DNA from: Ichthyophonus hoferi
Taxonomy: Eukaryota > Opisthokonta > Ichthyosporea > Ichthyophonida > Ichthyophonidae
Direction of reading: 5' to 3'
DNA: 13,089 nucleotides
Assembly: GCA_002751075.1 (NCBI GenBank)
Contig: NAOQ01000457.1
Span: forward strand, 1-13,089
Of this stretch, positions 8,141-13,089 are shown in pieces. The first letter of the stretch is position 1. Each line of letters opens with the position of its first letter. Below the pieces are notes generated by a model. That model did not search any database. It saw only the letters and a list, made by a program, of their open reading frames with translations, and had not been told where the DNA came from. The translations under genes were made by a program, and so were the position numbers.

Positions 8141-9727
8141 TTAAATAGTAGAGGCATCATATATGTATAGAAAGGTTTAGTACTTATAAATAAGTTTCCA
8201 CAGTAGGTCTAGATTAACTATCACTTTCATACATTTTCCCTTCACTCTTGACCATTTCCAATTATTGAATATATATATATATGGTGTTACTACTTTGGCT
8301 CCACAACTTCATGTGAATATAACCAATTTAGTAACATTCCGGAGTCAGCCTGGTATGCGGTTAATAAGCGTTTTTATCATCTACTGTCATCTCTCCCCAA
8401 AATATAATGCATATTAGGAGCAAAGCATGAATATAGTGTGGGGGAGAGAGATGGATATTGGCTTAGAACCGTCTTCAAGGATCTATATATATAATTATAA
8501 TTATTATGCCTAGATTCCTTTTGTGAAATACGCATAAGTTCTATTAGTAGTTAGAACAATTTGAAAAGAGAACATCAGCGTGAGAAAACAAGCACATCAC
8601 TCTTAGAGTTCTAGCAATTGATGCCCTTGTTTTGTCTATATCTCCGAATGTTATTGTAAGTTGAAGTCTTGTTTCTATTAACATTTCAGGGAGAGAGGGA
8701 GAGTTAATAATTAGTATTTTATCCACCTGTGTAGGCTTATTATTGACATAAAGTACCCTCTAGCAAAAACTGACCACCATTTTAACCACCAGTCAATAAA
8801 ATTTGATCCTAAGGTAGTGCGTCCAATATGCTTAGATCTGCCATACAAATATGATGATGATAACATAGGAGTGATCGGAGGGCAACTCCCGGATGACTAA
8901 ATGTAACCAATGTATATTAAGGAAATAGATGATAGAAATATATCACAAAGGCAAGGATATCTATCATATTGTGTTAATTACCAGAGATTATCTGTCTATC
9001 TCATACGTCTGATAATTTTTGACTAAAATTCAAATCTTATAAATCTTCTACATCCTGCATTTCATGTTCGATCTTTTGAAAACGAAATCTATATATATAT
9101 GAAGTTTTCCTGGGAAAAATAGAAAATAGAATTATGTAAACGATATTTATCTCATCTATCCGATAGATGGACCTTTAGAATAACATGGTATGTTAGTATG
9201 CAGTCCTAAGTGATATTTTAAATGGGATCGTGTTTAATCAATAGTCATTTAGATATGTTTAACAGTTGATAATGAAGTATCATACGTCTCATCAATTTTA
9301 TATAACTGAACGTAATTTTCTCAGAAAAACAAAGGTCTTCAACATTTAGGGGTTTATCACATATATTCAAATATATACGAGCTAAGACCACTGTGAGGAT
9401 TTTTCACAGATATAACTAATATAACCGCGTTTTGTTTAAACTTGATATATTGTTATTTTTCAATTTACCAAATGGACTTTTATGCTCGTAAGCTCCGATC
9501 GGATTGCATCTAATATTTTATGTTAATCACCTCTGGTAGTAGCCAATCAAAAGATTAGCCAACCATTCTAGGAGAGATTGCGGTAGATCAATAGAACGAA
9601 GCCAAGGTATAAGATAAGAAGAAAACATTCATATAACTCATATTGGACTTTACTATCTGTATAATGGCCCGGGGGGTTTTTTTTTATCATCTTTTTTAAG
9701 AAATAATATTTCACGTTCTTTCCATTT
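8141..9727. other. Non-coding region, no gene recognised
   Basis: The region is AT-rich with an (AT)7 run at 8269-8282, a weak open frame at 8544-8726 minus and scattered TA-rich short runs. I see no conserved coding, RNA gene or longer repeat. Confidence 0.5.
8269..8282. repeat. (AT)7 dinucleotide run
   Basis: Fourteen bases of uninterrupted AT alternation. Confidence 0.9.
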
Positions 9728-9996
9728 CTTTTTTATTGGATGAGTTCATATGCACATGGTTTAGCGGTTCGTTAAAATCACTAGCTGCAGGAGGGTTTGG
9801 TTGCTTGCATGACTTCAGGGAGTCTCCACGACTTGCTGACTTCATTCTATCCCCCAGTAGAAAGGCCTCTTTGAGTTTACCGTGCTAAAGAATTAATAGC
9901 TAGCTCATATGTTAAACCAGCCCCCACCTCAAGCAATGGTTAGCTACCCAATATGTTTTGTCATTGATAATCAGTCAGATATATCAATATCCCTGT
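9728..9996. repeat. Direct repeat copy 1 of an unclassified interspersed element
   Basis: This copy aligns with 10403-10725. It shares, in order, ctttt(t)tattggatgag, a perfect 27-base core (9753-9779, containing tttagcggttcg), gggtttggttg, gggagtct, tatcccccagtagaa, ctttgagttta, agctcata, aacagccccyacct-like sequence and agtcagata. It is shorter than copy 2 because it lacks insertions after gatgag and in the G-rich segment. I found no terminal inverted repeats, target-site duplication or protein motif of a known transposon class. Confidence 0.85.
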
Positions 9997-10402
9997 CAAC
10001 TATTGGTGGATCTGGCTCTATCCCACCTGACCAGCTGGCCGGCTTTCACCACGTGCTCCTTTGGAGTTGATGGTCCTACAACACTTAATATACTTTAAAA
10101 ATATTTTAGCTGATGTCAAGCGTTTTCCGTGAAAGCGGGTTGTCCAGACTTTGCATGGCCAAGGCCATAGCCAGTTCACCTGAGTCCGCCCGCCACTTCG
10201 GATTTAAAAAAATATATACAATAAGCACGTCCCGTACATCAGTTAAGGGACATTGTGGAAGATCGGAATGAAGCAGTGTCGCTGGAATAAAGATAATATG
10301 TCCATATATAACCATATAAGACTTTGCACTATCTAGCACATGGAATTATTATTACATTTAATATCTTATTTAATAAATTATACTTCTAATTTTATAAAAT
10401 AC
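9997..10402. other. Spacer between the repeat copies with a GC-richer patch, possible exons
   Basis: About 10003-10290 is visibly GC-richer than its surroundings. Open frames exist on both strands: minus 10106-10339 (ending ...LSRKTLDIS) and plus 10113-10271 (52 codons from ATG). A minus-strand acceptor-like TTTATTCCAG at about 10284-10293 and a donor-like CTCAG|GTGAAC at about 10177-10187 could bound a minus exon; a plus-strand TATTTTAG just before 10110 could open a plus exon. The evidence does not choose between them and no family is recognised. Confidence 0.3.
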
Positions 10403-10725
10403 CTTTTTATTGGATGAGTACCAAATCATAATAATGAGGTAATGTTCACATTTCCACACACATGGTTTAGCGGTTCGTTAAAATCGTTAGCCTGCGGAGG
10501 GAGTGGGGTTTTGGGGGGGTTTGGTTGTTTGCATAATAATTTCGGGGAGTCTTTACGATTTGGTGACTTTATCACTATCCCCCAGTAGAAGGCCGCTTTG
10601 AGTTTATATTATCATTACTAGAAATTTAATTAGCTCATACTTTTAAACAGCCCCTACCTTACCCAATGATTTCCTAGTATTTATATATAATTTGTAACCA
10701 GTCAGATAAATCTTATATCCTATCC
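10403..10725. repeat. Direct repeat copy 2 of the same unclassified element
   Basis: It lies in the same orientation, 675 bp from copy 1. The perfect 27-base core is at 10459-10485. Relative to copy 1 it has about 32 extra bases before the core and a G-rich expansion at 10496-10519. Both ends fade gradually, so the true borders of the element are uncertain. Confidence 0.85.
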
Positions 10726-12328
10726 TCTTCTAGATTGTTTCAGCCTAGCATGTTGCACCATGATACAGGCAAGGGTAATAAATAAGAACATAGTTGCTAC
10801 GATTAAATGTTAGTCGTAGACAGTGCTTTTTACATATAATATTTTTTTTTAAATAATACAAATAGCAATCAATCCGAGGCGACATGGCAATTTTTAAAGT
10901 GATTTATCGATTAATACTAATCAATTGGAATATTGGTTTGGCATTGGATGTAGGGAATCAATTAGACCTCAGTCACGTCAAGTGGCTCTAGGGTCATCCT
11001 TAACCACAATACAATCAATAATTAATAGTAACTATTATCGTATTACAATACAACATATGTGGGATGAGCCACCTACCAGTACAGGTTATAAGTAATGATG
11101 TATTAACTGGGTGGCGTATCCAACTATATACATATATATATACTATTTCTACGAACTTTTATACTAAAATCGTATGTAACATATTAATTATCTTATAATC
11201 GCATTATAATAATAATATTTTATTGACTGCAGCATTCTTTGGATTCATACCCATAGTTGTTATAACTATCATCAGGCTATAATCACTAACCTTTCTGTTT
11301 GTGCAACCACTTTTCTAACCAATAATGGCGTGACAATGTGCCCTGAAGCCATTATTATATTTGAAGCCTTGAATGCTTCTCTATGTAGTATACCATATCC
11401 GACACAGCCACAATACATATGAGAATGTATTATTTTTATTACAAAGGCTAGTAACCCTTACCCTGTTGATTGTGTTCAAGGAAAAATTTCTTGCCAAACA
11501 GGCATTATCTATGATAGCAGGTAGTGGGGACATTTTACCCGCAATATTTTATCAATAAACAGTGATAATCATCTATAAGCGGAGTTATTTGCAGTCTTTG
11601 TAGCAGGACATTATAAATAAACCATTATCAATGTTATATTATTGCGCCTGGCAGCAAAGCACTTGAACTATTTTAATCATATTATCATGTTTGTTTTCTG
11701 AGAGGTTATGTAAATAAACAAATCAGTGATTGGCACAGGCACCTAATAGATTATGCTTAGATTGGGCTTTTAAAATCTATACTGTAGGTAGGCAATGTAA
11801 ATTTATGGGAATTACCCTAAATATTCCCAATTGATATTGAGTGTCATCTCATCTTTTTAGATTAACAATCTTTTATATAACTATTTCAGTTACCAATTGT
11901 TTATTCGCTCCGACTTGTAACCTGGTCTAGTTAGTAATCACGTCACGTTATTGGCAATATAAGCATGTAAGCCATTTGTGTTACGTAAGGAAAGGTGTTG
12001 CTGTGAATAAGTTTTGAGGTTTGAGAACAAATTTAGTTTACACGTGTAGTTTAGGCATATAAAGGTGGAAAGCTCCATATAACTGGCCCAATTGGTTCTG
12101 CAGTTGTAGTGCTCACGTAAAGGAGTCCTGAGGGTTTAATATTTAATAAAAGATTGGGACCTCTGCTTCATCTGTCCGGTTTTTAAGTTGAAAAATAAAG
12201 GGCACAATAATCGATAGCACTTGGTACTATAATCATCTCAATTAGGTTGTATTTGACCAGACCCAAATATTAAATCATTATGATCTACTGGAATCCATCT
12301 TGTCCCTGTTTACAGTGTTATTCTCGGT
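10726..12328. other. Non-coding AT-rich region, no gene recognised
   Basis: The only open frame of note (11373-11558 plus) is short and has no support. No tandem repeat, RNA gene or long palindrome was seen. Confidence 0.5.
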
Positions 12329-12367
12329 TCTTATTATAATATTTTATAATAAAATATTATAATAAGA
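12329..12367. repeat. 39-bp perfect palindrome with a one-base centre
   Basis: Two 19-base arms (12329-12347 and 12349-12367) are exact reverse complements around a single central base at 12348. The arm begins TCTTATTATAATATTTTAT. It is entirely A/T apart from the C/G pair near each end. It can form a cruciform, or a hairpin in RNA with some opening of the loop. Confidence 0.95.
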
Positions 12368-12497
12368 GGAATAAGACATAAACAGTATACGACGTAATTA
12401 ATATAATATATAAATATTATAAAAGGTAAATAATAGAATATGTTGAGAACAGTTAGGGAAAAATTTGTTCCTGTGTGGTTTCCGGGGTCAGCCACTA

Positions 12498-12752
12498 TCA
12501 CAACGCGATAGCTTCCATAGACCAATCTGGTCTTCTACAAAGTATTCCGGTTAATACCAAATAAACGAGCTTTCGATGTACCTCCCAAAAGAACCCACAA
12601 AAACCACGTCTTTCCCTGAATTTGGCAATGAGTAGCTGCCTCTGTAAGAAGAGTATGTCATCTCTCCAGGGAAGTCCCTTAATGTTGCTATTGATGGTTA
12701 TGACGAGTTGGTGGTCAATTGTTGTTAACCGTATATCATGGTTTGCCCGTGC
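12498..12752 (-). CDS. Candidate open frame of 84 codons, no start codon, unknown
   Basis: The frame is open from 12752 to TGA at 12498-12500 in a GC-richer patch. It encodes a mixed hydrophobic and basic sequence including TINSNIKGLPWRDD and LLIAKFRERRGFC. There is no ATG near the start, so it would have to be an internal or terminal exon. An acceptor-like CTCTTCTTACAG (12632-12643) and a donor-like GGGAG|GTACAT near 12570-12583 fall inside it, and the second minus frame is also open there. I do not recognise a family, and chance is a realistic explanation. Confidence 0.18.
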   Translation of the reverse strand, partial: ARANHDIRLTTIDHQLVITINSNIKGLPWRDDILFLQRQLLIAKFRERRGFCGFFWEVHRKLVYLVLTGILCRRPDWSMEAIAL

Positions 12753-13089
12753 TTAATAATAGCACAGATAGTATTATATACCTACCAGGGCATTTTAGTT
12801 AAGCATTGTGTTTTTCAATTAACAGGTCTATACTAGCTATCGATAATATTTGACTTTGGAGGGCTATGATAGCAAATTTGCTATAGTTAATTGAGTGCCA
12901 AGCTTGATATGCTATGTGATAGTCATTTATAACGCTTGCTTTACAGTAATGGAATAGTCTATTATTGACTGCTCTATTTTATTATATGTATGTAGTTATA
13001 ATTTATAGTAGTAAATAGTATTGTAGCGTATGTTTACCTATGTGAAGTCTACAGGGATATAGAAATATTGCTAAATTTCATAATTTAAA
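12753..13089. other. Non-coding AT-rich right end, nothing recognised
   Basis: No open frame, repeat or motif stands out up to the window edge. Confidence 0.5.

Noticed and set aside
9758-9779. tRNA-derived SINE signal (A-box-like TGGTTTAGCGG and B-box-like GGTTCG)
   Set aside because: The two boxes overlap instead of being 30-60 nt apart, the B-box lacks its conserved A, and no poly(A) or tail repeat was found.
12334-12525. Minus open frame starting MVYGSYRVVIVADPG
   Set aside because: It starts with a non-ATG codon, runs into the AT palindrome and AT-rich sequence, and its C-terminal half is repeat-driven.

Overview
The window is AT-rich eukaryotic nuclear DNA (roughly two thirds A+T by eye). 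It has long non-coding stretches, many short tandem repeats and one recognisable spliced gene. The gene has metazoan-style GT-AG introns with pyrimidine-rich acceptors and matches the TRAPPC9/Trs120 family. This points to an animal, probably a non-vertebrate; an early-branching lineage such as a sponge or cnidarian is possible, but the sequence does not fix the taxon. There are no prokaryotic operons, tRNA or rRNA genes or CRISPR arrays, and I recognise no transposase, reverse transcriptase or virus-like element.

Left part (1-2575): the 5' part of a TRAPPC9-like gene on the minus strand. I rebuilt three coding exons from sequence: exon 1 at 2380-2563, exon 2 at 1114-1214 and exon 3 at 277-447. 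Their phases join exactly (1, then 0, then 0) and encode the first 152 residues. The rest of the gene lies beyond position 1. Exon 2 was found from its splice sites and phase; it restores the expected family sequence between exons 1 and 3. The introns are full of tandem repeats: 12-bp, 19-bp, 5-bp and 56-bp units and AT-rich runs. The 19-bp repeat triplicates the 5' splice site of exon 3, which is the most striking observation here.

Middle (2576-9727): mostly non-coding with no recognised gene. A five-copy array of units of about 210 bp (4590-5650) carries clustered short palindromes at each unit boundary. A somewhat GC-richer island at about 7300-8140 holds minus-strand open frames of unknown identity, one of them behind a TATA-like box.

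Right part (9728-13089): two diverged direct copies of a repeat of about 270-320 bp (9728-9996 and 10403-10725) share a perfect 27-bp core, and each keeps a similar minus-strand reading frame. Between them lies a GC-richer patch open on both strands. A nearly perfect 39-bp palindrome lies at 12329-12367 and an open frame of 84 codons at 12498-12752. No function can be assigned to these.

I saw no convincing new multi-gene system. The notable signals are splicing-related repeats in the TRAPPC9-like gene, the palindrome-rich array and the duplicated element with a retained reading frame.
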